In this document: in pieces, positions 42,225 to 51,240 of the stretch
Layout of the letters: each line of letters starts with the position of its first letter
Numbering within the stretch: the first letter of the stretch is position 1
NCBI RefSeq assembly: GCF_014204515.1
Contig: NZ_JACHLI010000007.1
Location: 62,001-126,000, forward strand
Direction of reading: 5' to 3'
DNA: 64,000 nt
Source: Pseudomonas nitroreducens
GTDB taxonomy: Bacteria > Pseudomonadota > Gammaproteobacteria > Pseudomonadales > Pseudomonadaceae
The notes under the pieces: model-generated
The model's input: the letters and a program-made list of their open reading frames with translations, nothing else
Told to the model about the DNA's origin: nothing
Databases searched by the model: none
Translations under genes and position numbers: made by a program

Positions 42225-43196
42225 TCAGTTCAGGAACTGCTCCGCATGGTGGCAGGCCACCTGGCGTTCATCGAGCAGGCGCAGCTCCGGCACTTCGCTC
42301 CTGCAGCGCTCGGTGGCGTACGGGCAACGCTTGTGGAAGGCGCAGCCGCTGGGCGGGTTGAGCGGGTTGGGCAGTTCGCCCTGGATCTTGATCTTGGGCT
42401 TGTCCGGATCGGGGTGGATCGCCGGGGTCGCCGACAGCAGCGCCTGGGTGTAGGGGTGCAGCGGGCGCTCGTAGAGCTTGTCCGCCGGGCCCATCTCGGC
42501 GGGGCGGCCGAGGTACATCACCAGCACGTCGTCGGCGACGTGGCGGACCACGGCGAGGTTGTGCGAGATGAACACGTAGGCGGTGCCGAACTCCTGCTGC
42601 AGGTCCATGAAAAGGTTGAGCACCTGGGCCTGGATCGACACGTCCAGCGCCGAAGTCGGTTCGTCCGCCACCAGCACCTTGGGCCGCAGCATCATGGCGC
42701 GGGCCAGGGCGATGCGCTGGCGCTGGCCGCCGGAGAACATGTGCGGGTAGCGCTGGTAGTGCTCGGGGCGCAGGCCGACCTGCTTCATCATCGCCTGCAC
42801 GCGCTCGCGGCGTTCGGCGCGGGACAGGCTGGTGTTGATGACCAGCGGCTCGGCCAGCTGGTCGCCGATCTTCTGCCGAGGATTGAGCGAGGCGTAGGGG
42901 TTCTGGAAGACCATCTGCACGTCGCGGCGCAGCTGCTTGCGGGTGTCGTGGTCGGCGCCCTTCACCTCGTGGCCGGCGATCTGCAGCGAGCCGGAGGTGG
43001 GCTCCTCGATCAGCGTCAGCGCGCGGGCGAGGGTGGACTTGCCGCAACCGGATTCGCCGACCACGGCCAGGGTCTTGCCGGCCTGCAGGTCGAAGGACAC
43101 GCCGTTGAGCGCGCGCACCAGGGCGTGGGGCTTGAACAGGCCCTGGGAGATTTCGTAGTGACGGGTCAGGTCGCGGGCGGTCAGAACGGCGTTCAT
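42225..43196 (-). CDS. dppF: Dipeptide ABC transporter ATPase DppF
   Basis: A 323-residue ATPase of the Opp/Dpp family. Walker A GESGCGKST, signature FSGGQRQRIALARAM, Walker B KVLVADEPTSALD. The C-terminal oligopeptide-transporter extension carries cysteines of an iron-sulfur-type motif (CAFHKRCPYATERCRSEVPEL). It overlaps dppD by 4 bp and is the last gene of the dpp operon. Confidence 0.94.
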   Translation of the reverse strand: MNAVLTARDLTRHYEISQGLFKPHALVRALNGVSFDLQAGKTLAVVGESGCGKSTLARALTLIEEPTSGSLQIAGHEVKGADHDTRKQLRRDVQMVFQNPYASLNPRQKIGDQLAEPLVINTSLSRAERRERVQAMMKQVGLRPEHYQRYPHMFSGGQRQRIALARAMMLRPKVLVADEPTSALDVSIQAQVLNLFMDLQQEFGTAYVFISHNLAVVRHVADDVLVMYLGRPAEMGPADKLYERPLHPYTQALLSATPAIHPDPDKPKIKIQGELPNPLNPPSGCAFHKRCPYATERCRSEVPELRLLDERQVACHHAEQFLN

Positions 43197-44170
43197 CGGG
43201 CCACCTCGGTGTTCAGGTTGAGCGGGTAGAAGCAGCGCACGGCGCCGCGCTCGTGGGCTTCCAGGGCCGGGCGCACGCTGCGGCAGTTGTCCTGCACGTA
43301 GGGGCAGCGTGGCGACAGCAGGCAGCCCTGCGGGCGGTCGTACTTGCCGGGGACGATGCCGGGCAGGGTGGCCAGGCGCTCCTCGCCGGCACTGTGCTCG
43401 GGGATCGCCTTGAGCAGCGCCTCGGTGTACGGGTGAGTCGGCAGGTCGAACAGCGCCGGTACTTCACCGATCTCCACTGCCTGCCCCGCGTACATCACGC
43501 AGACGCGCTGGGCGGTCTCGGCGACCACGGCGAGGTCGTGGGTGATCAGGATCAGCGCCATGCCCTGGTCGCGCTGCAGGTTCAGCAGCAGCTCCATGAT
43601 CTGCGCCTGGATGGTCACGTCCAGCGCGGTGGTGGGTTCGTCGGCGATCAGCAGCTTGGGTTCGCCGGCAATCGCCATGGCGATCGCCACGCGCTGGCTC
43701 ATGCCGCCGGACAGCTGGTGCGGGTAGGCGTCCAGGCGCTGGGCGGCGCCGGGGATTTCCACCCGTTCGAGCAGTTCCAGGGCGCGCTGGCGCAGCGCCT
43801 TGCCGCGCAGGCCGAGGTGCAGCTTGAGCACTTCCTCGATCTGGTAGCCGACGGTGAAGCTGGGGTTGAGGGCGGTCATCGGGTCCTGGAAGACCATGGC
43901 GATGTCCTTGCCGACGATGCGCCGCCGCTCGCGGCCCTTCAGGCGCAGCATGTCGGTGCCGTCGAACTGCATGGTGTCGGCGGTGATGATGCCGGGGGCG
44001 TCGATCAGGCCCATCAGGGCCATCATGGTCACCGATTTGCCGGAGCCGGATTCGCCGACGATGGCCAGGACTTCGCCCTTGTCCACCGAGAGGTCGAGGC
44101 CATCCACGACGGGGATGGCGTTGCGGTCGCCGAAGCGCACCGAGAGATTGCGCAGGTCGAGGAGGCTCAT
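43193..44170 (-). CDS. dppD: Dipeptide ABC transporter ATPase DppD
   Basis: A 325-residue ATPase. Walker A GESGSGKS, signature LSGGMSQRVAIAMAI, Walker B LLIADEPTTALD and the C-terminal Cys-containing GCLLSPRCPYVQDNCRSVRP. The frame is open further upstream through a REPIN (reading CRSELAREP...SRASSLLQ), but the native start is MSLLDLRNLSVRFGD at 44170. A GGAGG-like sequence precedes it. The gap to dppC is unusually large for this operon (121 bp) because of the REPIN. Confidence 0.93.
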   Translation of the reverse strand: MSLLDLRNLSVRFGDRNAIPVVDGLDLSVDKGEVLAIVGESGSGKSVTMMALMGLIDAPGIITADTMQFDGTDMLRLKGRERRRIVGKDIAMVFQDPMTALNPSFTVGYQIEEVLKLHLGLRGKALRQRALELLERVEIPGAAQRLDAYPHQLSGGMSQRVAIAMAIAGEPKLLIADEPTTALDVTIQAQIMELLLNLQRDQGMALILITHDLAVVAETAQRVCVMYAGQAVEIGEVPALFDLPTHPYTEALLKAIPEHSAGEERLATLPGIVPGKYDRPQGCLLSPRCPYVQDNCRSVRPALEAHERGAVRCFYPLNLNTEVAR

Positions 44171-44190
44171 ACGGCGGTCTCCATCTTTTT

Positions 44191-44259
44191 GTAGGAGCGA
44201 GCTTGCTCGCGAACAGGAGACGCGGGGGATTGCAGGTTCGCGAGCAAGCTCGCTCCTAC
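44191..44259. repeat. REPIN of a second REP family, inside the dpp operon between dppC and dppD
   Basis: Arms GTAGGAGCGAGCTTGCTCG... (44191-44213) and its exact inverse (44237-44259), 23 nt spacer. The outer GTAGGAGCG is shared with the other REPINs here, but the stem core is GAGCTTGCTC instead of GGACTCCGTCC. It is the only copy of this variant in the window and the only one within an operon between two cotranscribed genes. Confidence 0.93.
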
Positions 44260-44291
44260 AGTCAGTGCGAAGGTCATCATGGGGGCCTTCC

Positions 44292-45203
44292 TCACGCCGC
44301 ATTCTTCAGCTTCGGGTCCAGCGCGTCGCGCAGGCCGTCGCCCATCAGGTTGATTGCCAGCACGCTGAGCAGGATGGTCAGGCCGGGCAGCGAGACGACC
44401 CACCAGGCGCGTTCGATGTAGTCGCGCGCGGAGGCCAGCATGGTGCCCCACTCGGGCGTCGGCGGTTGCACGCCGAGGCCGAGGAAGCCCAGGGCGGCGG
44501 CGTCGAGGATCGCCGAGGAGAAGCTCAGGGTGGCCTGCACGATCAGCGGCGCCATGCAGTTGGGCAGCACGGTGACGAACATCAGGCGCAGGGTGCCGGC
44601 GCCGGCCAGGCGCGAGGCGGTGACGTAGTCGCGGTTCAACTCGCCCATCACCGCGGCGCGGGTCAGGCGCACGTAGGCCGGCAGCGAGACGATGGCGATG
44701 GCGATCACGGTGTTGATCAGGCCCGGGCCGAGGATGGCGACGATGGCTACCGCCAGCAGCAGCGAGGGCAGCGCCAGCATGATGTCCATCAGGCGCATGA
44801 TCACCGGGCCCAGGCGGGTCGGCGAGAAGCCGGCGAGCAGGCCGAGGAAGATGCCGGGGATCATCGAGATCAGCACCGAGGTCAGGCCGATCATCAGCGA
44901 CAGCCGCGCGCCGTGCATCAGGCGCGAGAGCAGGTCGCGGCCCAGCTCGTCGGTGCCCAGCAGGAACTGCGAATTGCCGCCTTCGAGCCACAGCGGCGGG
45001 GTGAGCAGGAAGTCGCGGAACTGCTCGCTCGGGTCATGGGGCGCGACCCAGGGGGCGAACAGCGCGCAGAACACGATGACCAGCATGAACAGCAGGCCGC
45101 CCACCGCGCCCTTGTTGCGCGAGAAGGCCTGCCAGAATTCCTTCAGCGGGGACGGGTAGACCAGGCTCGGGTCGCTGGCGGGAGCTTTGCTTGCAGCACT
45201 CAT
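44292..45203 (-). CDS. dppC: Dipeptide ABC transporter permease DppC
   Basis: A 303-residue BPD_transp_1 permease with an N-terminal OppC_N segment (EFWQAFSRNKGAVGGLLFMLVIVFCALFAPW). About five further helices follow, with an EAA loop MGELNRDYVTASRLAGAGTLRLMFVTVLP. It follows dppB by 12 bp. Confidence 0.94.
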   Translation of the reverse strand: MSAASKAPASDPSLVYPSPLKEFWQAFSRNKGAVGGLLFMLVIVFCALFAPWVAPHDPSEQFRDFLLTPPLWLEGGNSQFLLGTDELGRDLLSRLMHGARLSLMIGLTSVLISMIPGIFLGLLAGFSPTRLGPVIMRLMDIMLALPSLLLAVAIVAILGPGLINTVIAIAIVSLPAYVRLTRAAVMGELNRDYVTASRLAGAGTLRLMFVTVLPNCMAPLIVQATLSFSSAILDAAALGFLGLGVQPPTPEWGTMLASARDYIERAWWVVSLPGLTILLSVLAINLMGDGLRDALDPKLKNAA

Positions 45204-45215
45204 TGCACGGGCTCC

Positions 45216-46226
45216 TTAGCGCTGGTGGCGGATGCGTGGGTTGGCGAGGCCGTAGAGGATGTCCACGATGAAGTTCACCAGGATCACCAGGGTCGCCACC
45301 AGCAGGATGCCGTTCTGCACCACCGGGTAGTCGCGGCGGCCGATGGCGTCGATCAGCCATTTGCCGATGCCGGGCCAGGAGAAGATGGTCTCGGTCAGTA
45401 CCGCACCGGCCAGCAGCGTGCCGACCTGCAGGCCGAACACGGTGAGCACCGGGATCATGGCGTTGCGCAGGGCGTGCACGAACACCACGCGGGCCGGCGA
45501 CAGGCCCTTGGCGCGGGCGGTGCGCACGTAGTCCTCGCGCAGCACTTCGAGCATCGAGGAGCGGGTCATCCGGGCGATCACCGCCAGCGGGATGGTGCCC
45601 AGCACGATGGCCGGCAGGATCAGGTGGCGTACGGCGTCCAGGAAGGCGCCTTCTTCATCCGAGAGCAGGGTGTCGATGAGCATGAAGCCGGTTTTCGGCT
45701 CGATGTCGTAGAGCAGGTCCAGGCGCCCGGACACCGGCGTCCAGCCCAGGGACACGGAGAACAGCATGATGAGGATCAGGCCCCACCAGAAGATCGGCAT
45801 GGAGTAGCCGGCCAGGGAGATGGTCATCACCCCGTGGTCGAACAGCGAGCCTCGTTTCAGCGCCGCGATCACCCCGGCGAGCAGCCCGAACACGCCGGCG
45901 AACAGCAGGGCGGCCAGGGACAGTTCGAGGGTCGCGGGGAACAGGGTGAGGAACTCGTGCCAGACGCTGTCGCGGGTGGTCAGCGACTCGCCGAGGTTGC
46001 CCTGGGCGAGGTTGCCGATGTAGTCGAGGTACTGCTGGTAGAGGGGCTTGTCGAGCCCCAGGCGGTGCATGGCCTCGGCATGCATCTGCGGATCGACGCG
46101 GCGTTCACCCATCATCACTTCCACGGGGTCGCCCGGAATCAGGCGGATCAGCGCGAAGGTGAGCAGGGTGACGCCGAAGAAGGTCGGGATCAGCAGACCG
46201 AATCGGCGTGCGATGAAACTCAGCAT
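45216..46226 (-). CDS. dppB: Dipeptide ABC transporter permease DppB
   Basis: A 336-residue permease. The N-terminus MLSFIARRFGLLIPTFFGVTLLTFALIRLIPGDPV is diagnostic for DppB/OppB, and the EAA loop is MLEVLREDYVRTARAKGLSPARVVFVHALRN. It lies 74 bp after dppA4 and 12 bp before dppC. Confidence 0.95.
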   Translation of the reverse strand: MLSFIARRFGLLIPTFFGVTLLTFALIRLIPGDPVEVMMGERRVDPQMHAEAMHRLGLDKPLYQQYLDYIGNLAQGNLGESLTTRDSVWHEFLTLFPATLELSLAALLFAGVFGLLAGVIAALKRGSLFDHGVMTISLAGYSMPIFWWGLILIMLFSVSLGWTPVSGRLDLLYDIEPKTGFMLIDTLLSDEEGAFLDAVRHLILPAIVLGTIPLAVIARMTRSSMLEVLREDYVRTARAKGLSPARVVFVHALRNAMIPVLTVFGLQVGTLLAGAVLTETIFSWPGIGKWLIDAIGRRDYPVVQNGILLVATLVILVNFIVDILYGLANPRIRHQR

Positions 46227-46300
46227 GGTGGTCGGGGGCTCCTCATCGAGCGGCTACCCGTCGGATCACGACGGGCGCCGGTTTCTTATGACCTCGCCGG

Positions 46301-47887
46301 TTACTGGATCTGAACATCGGCGAAGTTGTTTTTGGTCAGCGGGCTGATGGTGTAGCCCTCGATATTGCTGCGGCGCACATTGAACAGCTTAGGATGGGCC
46401 AGGGGAATCCACGGGGCCTGTTCGTGGAATATGGATGTCGCCTTTCTGTAAAGTTCCGCCCGTTTTGCGCTATCGCTGGTCTGGCGGGCTTCCTGGATCA
46501 GTGCCTCGAAGCGCTGATCGCACCAGAACGCGTGGTTTTCGCCCGATTTCGCTGCGGCGCAGCTGAGGTTGGGCGAGAGGAAGTTGTCGGGGTCACCGTT
46601 GTCGCCCGCCCAGCCGCCGTACAACGAGAGGTCGTGTTCGCCGGCCTTGATGCGCTTGATCAGCTCGCCGAATTCCAGGGTGCGGATATCCAGGGTGATG
46701 CCCACCTGGGCCAGATCGGACTGCAGCATCTGTGCCATCTGGGCCGCGTTGGGAATGGTCGAGGAGCTGCCGTTGCGGGTGAACAGGGTCAGCCTGAGGT
46801 TCTCTACCCCCGCCGCCTTGAGCAGGGCCCTGGCGCGCTCGGGGTCGTGCGGCCAATCCGCCAGGTCCTTGTCGTAGCCCAGCAGGGTGGCGGGATAGGG
46901 GTTGATGGCCGGTGTGGCGGCGCCGGGGCCGTAGACGGCATCCAGCATGGCTTTCTTGTCGAACGCCAGGTTGATCGCCTGACGCACGCGCACGTCGTCC
47001 AGCGGCTTGTGCCGGGTATTGAGAGCGACATAGGTGGTGAGCAGCGCATCGATGCTGTCCACGGCCAGGTTCTTGTCCTGCGCCAGGCCGGGAACGTCCG
47101 ACGGCTTGGGATAGAGAGCGATCTGGCACTCGTTGCGACGGATCTTCTGCAACCGGACGTTGGAATCCGGGGTGATGGCGAACACCAGGTTGTCGATCTT
47201 CGGCTTGCCGGCGAAGTAGTCCGGGTTGGCGCGGAAGCGCACCTGGGCGTCCTTGGCATAGCGATGGAAGACGAAGGGGCCGGTGCCGATGGGCTGGTTG
47301 TTGAGCTGGCCCTGCTTGCCGGCGGCGAGCAGCTGGTCGCCGTATTCGGCGGAGTAGATGGAGGCGAAGTCCATCGCCATGTCGGCCAGGAATGGTGATT
47401 CGGGGTGGTTCAGGGTGATGCGCACCGTGAGGTCGTCCACCTTCTCCACCGCCTTGATCAGCTCGCGCATGCCCATGGCGTCGAAGTACGGATAGCCGCG
47501 GGCGGAGGACTCGTGCCAGGCATGCCGCGGATCGAGCGGGCGCTGGAAGGTCCAGAGCACGTCGTCGGCGTTGAAGGCGCGGGTCGGCTTGAAGTAGTCG
47601 GTGGTGTGGAACTTCACGTTCGGCCGCAGGTGGAAGGTGTAGGTCAGCCCGTCGGGGCTGACCTCCCAGCTCTGCGCGAGGGACGGCACGACTTCGGTGG
47701 TGCCGGGACGGAAATCCGCCAGACGATTGAAGACGGTCTGGCCACTGGCATCGGCGGTCACCGCGCCGGTGTACTGCACGATGTCGAAGCCTTCCGGGCT
47801 GGCTTCGGTGCAGACCACCAGGTTCTGCGCCAGGACCGTGCCGCTGCTCAATGCCAGCAGCAGGGGAATCACGCGCGAGAGGGGCAT
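46301..47887 (-). CDS. dppA4: Dipeptide/tripeptide-binding protein DppA4
   Basis: SBP_bac_5 periplasmic protein of 528 residues with a signal peptide MPLSRVIPLLLALSSGTVLAQ. It has the family's mature start LVVCTEASPEGFD and the lobes DGLTYTFHLRPNVKFHTTDYFKPTR and PIGTGPFVFHRYAKDAQVRF. AAGGAG 7 nt before the ATG fixes the start. The much longer open frame reaching into the porin gene is a shadow. It sits directly between opdP and dppB, which makes it the binding protein most closely tied to the membrane complex. Confidence 0.92.
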   Translation of the reverse strand: MPLSRVIPLLLALSSGTVLAQNLVVCTEASPEGFDIVQYTGAVTADASGQTVFNRLADFRPGTTEVVPSLAQSWEVSPDGLTYTFHLRPNVKFHTTDYFKPTRAFNADDVLWTFQRPLDPRHAWHESSARGYPYFDAMGMRELIKAVEKVDDLTVRITLNHPESPFLADMAMDFASIYSAEYGDQLLAAGKQGQLNNQPIGTGPFVFHRYAKDAQVRFRANPDYFAGKPKIDNLVFAITPDSNVRLQKIRRNECQIALYPKPSDVPGLAQDKNLAVDSIDALLTTYVALNTRHKPLDDVRVRQAINLAFDKKAMLDAVYGPGAATPAINPYPATLLGYDKDLADWPHDPERARALLKAAGVENLRLTLFTRNGSSSTIPNAAQMAQMLQSDLAQVGITLDIRTLEFGELIKRIKAGEHDLSLYGGWAGDNGDPDNFLSPNLSCAAAKSGENHAFWCDQRFEALIQEARQTSDSAKRAELYRKATSIFHEQAPWIPLAHPKLFNVRRSNIEGYTISPLTKNNFADVQIQ

Positions 47888-47898
47888 GGCGGTACTCC

Positions 47899-49272
47899 TT
47901 ACAGCAGGTTGAAGGGGAGGGTGCTGACCAGGCGGATCTCGTTGACGCTGCCGTCCACCTGGTTCTGGCTGGCCAGGTGCTTCATGTAGCTCAGGCGGAA
48001 GCTGCTGCGCTTGAGCGGGCCGTCCTGCAGCGTATAGCTGGCCGACAGGCCCAGCTCGTGGTGCTTTTCGTCGTCCTGGTTGCGCACTTCGGCATAGTTG
48101 CCATAAGCGCCGTTGCGGTCGCCATCGTAGTGGGTGCCGTCGATGCCCCAGCCCTTGGCGTACCAGGCCATGGTGGCCAGCCCCGGCACGCCGAACGCGG
48201 CCCAGTCGGTGGAGTAGCGCAGTTGCAGGGACTTCTCGTTGGGGCCGTTGTAGTCCGACAGCAGCGAGTTGGCCAGGTAGATGGCCGAGGTCTCGTGCAC
48301 GTAGTCGAAGTACTCGTCGCCGCGCACCTGCTGCCAGCCGAGCAGGACGGCATGGGCGCCGTGGGTCAGGGTGAAGGCCAGGCTGTAGATGTCGTTGTCG
48401 ATGTAGCCGGCCTTGCGCGAACCGGTATCGCCGGTGTGGTAGTAGTTCAGGCTGGTATTGAGCGCCAGGCTGGCGGGGTCGCCCAGGTCGTGGGAGGCGC
48501 CGAAGTAGTACTGGTTCCAGACATCCTCGAACTGGCCGCCGTAGGCCGTGACCTTGAGCTGGTCGCTGATCGCGTAGCTGCCACCCAGGTAGCTGTAGCG
48601 ATCGGCGCGCACCTCGCGGGTGCCGTATTCGGTGGTGAAATGCTCGCGGTCCGAGCCGGTGCGCGGGCTGGCGCGGGTGAAGGTGCCACCCTGCAGGTCG
48701 AGGCCGCTGAACTCGTTGCTGACCAGGCTCAGGCCGTCGAAGGAGGAAGGCAGCGCGCGGTTGTCGATGGGGTTGAACACCGGCGTTTCCGGCTGCTGGC
48801 GCCCGGCCCGCAGGATGGTATTGGAGGCGCGCAGCTTGAGGCTGGCGAGGCCGATCTTCGACCACTCGGCCACGGCGTCGCCGTCGCTGTCGGCCAGGGT
48901 GCGGTTGCCGCCGCCGGCGATGCGGCCGTGGCCGCGTTCCAGGTTGATCGCCTGGAAGCCCGCCACGTCCAGGCCCACGCCCAGCGTGCCCTGGGTGTAG
49001 CCGGACTGGTACTTGAGCTGGCTGCCCTGGACCCAGGTGTAGCGGCTGTGGGTGGATTCGGTATAGCCGTCCTTCTTGATGTTGAAGTGGAAACTGTCCT
49101 TCATCAGCTCGCGGGAGAAGAAGTTGCGCGTGCTGAGGCTGAGGCTCTGCTCCTCGATGAAGCCCTTGGCAGCCGCCTGGCCGGAAGCTTCCTCGGCGGC
49201 CAGGACGGTGCCCGTGGATGCAGCGCCGATGACCAGGGCGAGCAGGGATCGGGTGAGGGTCGGATAGTGCAT
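47899..49272 (-). CDS. opdP: OprD-family outer-membrane porin for peptides (OpdP-like)
   Basis: A 457-residue porin. The signal peptide ends at about residue 25 (GTVLAAEE). The OprD features include FIEEQSLSLSTRNFFSRELMKD at the mature N-terminus, FHFNIKKDGYTESTHSRYTWVQGSQLKYQSGYTQGTLGVGLDV, and the terminal QNQVDGSVNEIRLVSTLPFNLL. Its place between two dipeptide-binding proteins, as in P. aeruginosa, supports a role in peptide entry (OpdP/glycine-glutamate porin). The gap to dppA4 is 11 bp. Confidence 0.9.
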   Translation of the reverse strand: MHYPTLTRSLLALVIGAASTGTVLAAEEASGQAAAKGFIEEQSLSLSTRNFFSRELMKDSFHFNIKKDGYTESTHSRYTWVQGSQLKYQSGYTQGTLGVGLDVAGFQAINLERGHGRIAGGGNRTLADSDGDAVAEWSKIGLASLKLRASNTILRAGRQQPETPVFNPIDNRALPSSFDGLSLVSNEFSGLDLQGGTFTRASPRTGSDREHFTTEYGTREVRADRYSYLGGSYAISDQLKVTAYGGQFEDVWNQYYFGASHDLGDPASLALNTSLNYYHTGDTGSRKAGYIDNDIYSLAFTLTHGAHAVLLGWQQVRGDEYFDYVHETSAIYLANSLLSDYNGPNEKSLQLRYSTDWAAFGVPGLATMAWYAKGWGIDGTHYDGDRNGAYGNYAEVRNQDDEKHHELGLSASYTLQDGPLKRSSFRLSYMKHLASQNQVDGSVNEIRLVSTLPFNLL

Positions 49273-49434
49273 GGTTGCTCCTTGTTGTTGTCGGTTTTCC
49301 TAGCAACGAATGCATCCCCTCCACCCATCGAGCAGATGGGGGAGCCGGCAGGCGGAGGGGAAGGCGGATAGTGCCGCCCGATCTGTGCCGGGCTGGCGCT
49401 CAGGCGGCCTGGGCCGCCGGGGTCGGGGTGGCGG

Positions 49435-51042
49435 TCAGGGCTGGTTGGCCACGCCGTAGAAGGAGTTGCGCCCGAAGGGGCTGATCAGGAAGCCCTGCAC
49501 GGACTTGCGCATGGGCTGGTAGACGGTGGAATGGGCGATGGGGCTGATCGGCAATTCCTGCACCAGCCGCTGCTGCGCCTGCTGGTAGAGGCTGACGCGC
49601 TGCTCGTGGTCGGTGGTCGCCTTGGCCTGGCGTACCAGCTTGTCGTAGTCGCGGTCGCACCACTTGGAGATGTTGTTGCCCTCGACCGAATCGCAGCCGT
49701 AGAGCGTAGCCAGCCAGTTGTCCGGGTCGCCGTTGTCGCCGGTCCAGCCGAACAGCGCGGCGTCGTGCTCGCCGGCGTGGGCGCGCTTGATGTATTCGCC
49801 CCACTCGTAGCTGACGATCTTCGCCTGGATGCCGACCTTGGCCCAGTCGGCCTGGATCATCTCGGCCATCAGCCTGGCGTTGGGGTTGTACGGACGCTGC
49901 ACGGGCATGGCCCAGAGGGTGATCTCGGTGCCTTTGGCGACGCCGGCTTTGTTCAGCAGCACCTTGGCCTGCTCCGGGTCGTAGGCCTGGCCCTTGATGC
50001 GGGTGTCATAGGACCACTGGGTCGGCGGCATGCCGTTGACCGCCAGTTGGCCGGCACCCTGGTAGATCGCGTCGATGATCGCCTGCTTGTTGATCGCCAT
50101 GTCCAGCGCGCGGCGCACGTCGGTCTTGTCCAGCGGCGCATGGGTGACGTTGTAGGCCAGGTAGCCGAGGTTGAAGCCCGCTTGCGAGGGCATGTTCAGG
50201 TTCGGGTCCTGCTTGAGCGCCTCCAGGTCCGCCGGGCGCGGGTTGAGGCTGATCTGGCATTCGCCGGCCTTGAGCTTCTGCATGCGCACCGAGGCATCGG
50301 TGTTGATGGCGAAGACCAGGTTGTCGACCTTCACGTCCTCGGGTTTCCAGTAGTCCTTGTTGCCCTTGAAGCGGATCAGCGCGTCCTTCTGGTAGCGGCT
50401 GAACACGAAGGGCCCGGTGCCGATGGGTTTCTGGTTGATCTGCGCCGCCTTGCCCTGCTGCAGCAACTGCCCGGCGTACTCGGCGGACTGGATCACCGCG
50501 AAGTTCATCGCCAGGTTCTGCACGAACGCGGCGTCCACTTCGTTGAGGGTGAACCTGACGGTCATCTCGTCGACCTTCTCCACCCTGGCAATGTTGCGGT
50601 CCAGGCCCATGTCGGTGAAGTAGGGGAATTCGGTGGGGTACGCCTTACGGAACGGCTGGTCCTTGTCGAGCATGCGGTTGAAGGTGAACAGCACGTCGTC
50701 GGCGTCGAAGTCGCGGCTTGGCGTGAAGTACTCGGTGGTGTGGAACTTCACCCCGGGGCGCAGGTGGAAGGTCCAGGTCTTGCCATCGGCGGAGGTATCC
50801 CAGCTCTCGGCCAGGGCCGGCTGCGCCTCGGTACCGCCGCGCTGGAACTGCACCAGTCGGTTGAACAGGGTTTCGGAGGTGGCGTCGTAATCGGTGCCGG
50901 TGGTGTATTGGCCGGGATCGAAGCCCGCCGGGCTGCCTTCGGAGCAGTACACCAGGGTGGAGGCGGCGTGGGCCGCGGAGCCGGCGATCAGCAAGCTGCC
51001 CAGGGCGAGTGCTTGCAGGGGATTACGTCGCATCTTGCGCAT
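49435..51042 (-). CDS. dppA3: Dipeptide-binding protein DppA3
   Basis: SBP_bac_5 protein of 535 residues with a signal peptide ending SAAHAA about residue 26. The mature chain starts STLVYCSEGSPAGFDPGQYTTGTDYDATS, as in DppA. The region EITLWAMPVQRPYNPNAR is intact here, whereas the paralogue dppA1 has a stop at the Trp codon. First gene of the dppA3-opdP-dppA4-dppBCDF operon. A tandem GAAATT repeat lies 128-185 bp upstream. Confidence 0.92.
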   Translation of the reverse strand: MRKMRRNPLQALALGSLLIAGSAAHAASTLVYCSEGSPAGFDPGQYTTGTDYDATSETLFNRLVQFQRGGTEAQPALAESWDTSADGKTWTFHLRPGVKFHTTEYFTPSRDFDADDVLFTFNRMLDKDQPFRKAYPTEFPYFTDMGLDRNIARVEKVDEMTVRFTLNEVDAAFVQNLAMNFAVIQSAEYAGQLLQQGKAAQINQKPIGTGPFVFSRYQKDALIRFKGNKDYWKPEDVKVDNLVFAINTDASVRMQKLKAGECQISLNPRPADLEALKQDPNLNMPSQAGFNLGYLAYNVTHAPLDKTDVRRALDMAINKQAIIDAIYQGAGQLAVNGMPPTQWSYDTRIKGQAYDPEQAKVLLNKAGVAKGTEITLWAMPVQRPYNPNARLMAEMIQADWAKVGIQAKIVSYEWGEYIKRAHAGEHDAALFGWTGDNGDPDNWLATLYGCDSVEGNNISKWCDRDYDKLVRQAKATTDHEQRVSLYQQAQQRLVQELPISPIAHSTVYQPMRKSVQGFLISPFGRNSFYGVANQP

Positions 51043-51169
51043 TGCCTGACCTCATTCTTGTTTTTCTGAGGGGCCGGCGCACCGATCGGGTTAGCAGCCG
51101 GCTGGATCGAACCGGGCCGGATGGGGCCTGTTCGTTCAGGGCTGGGCGGTGCCCGGCCATGCCGACGCC

Positions 51170-51227
51170 GAAATTAAGTCAGGCTGAAATTAAGTTCAAC
51201 TGAAAATTCAGTGCCACTGAAAATTTT
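51170..51227. promoter_or_regulatory. Four tandem GAAATTnAGT repeats (candidate PsdR operator) upstream of dppA3
   Basis: GAAATTAAGT at 51170, GAAATTAAGT at 51186, GAAAATTCAGT at 51202 and GAAAATTTT at 51219, with start-to-start spacing of 16, 16 and 17 bp. Three of the four are preceded by CT or ACT. The motif recurs as an inverted-strand pair at 51924-51947, upstream of mdpA. The array falls between the dppA3 start and the psdR stop. Confidence 0.55.
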
Positions 51228-51240
51228 GCGCTCCTGTGAA

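Noticed and set aside
44171..44302. N-terminal extension of dppD through the REPIN (a second gene fusion?)
   Set aside because: Unlike the case at 10544, the extension does not join another coding domain. The native ATG at 44170 matches the DppD N-terminus and has its own Shine-Dalgarno.
43854..46313. 819-codon + strand frame opposite dppD, dppC and dppB
   Set aside because: Crosses three conserved genes and a REPIN, is rich in Gln/His/Arg, and shows no domain.
46301..49324. A 1007-codon open frame running from dppA4 back through the opdP gene
   Set aside because: The N-terminal half is Arg/Pro/Gly-rich shadow sequence of the OprD-type porin in another frame. The genuine gene starts at 47887 with a signal peptide and Shine-Dalgarno.
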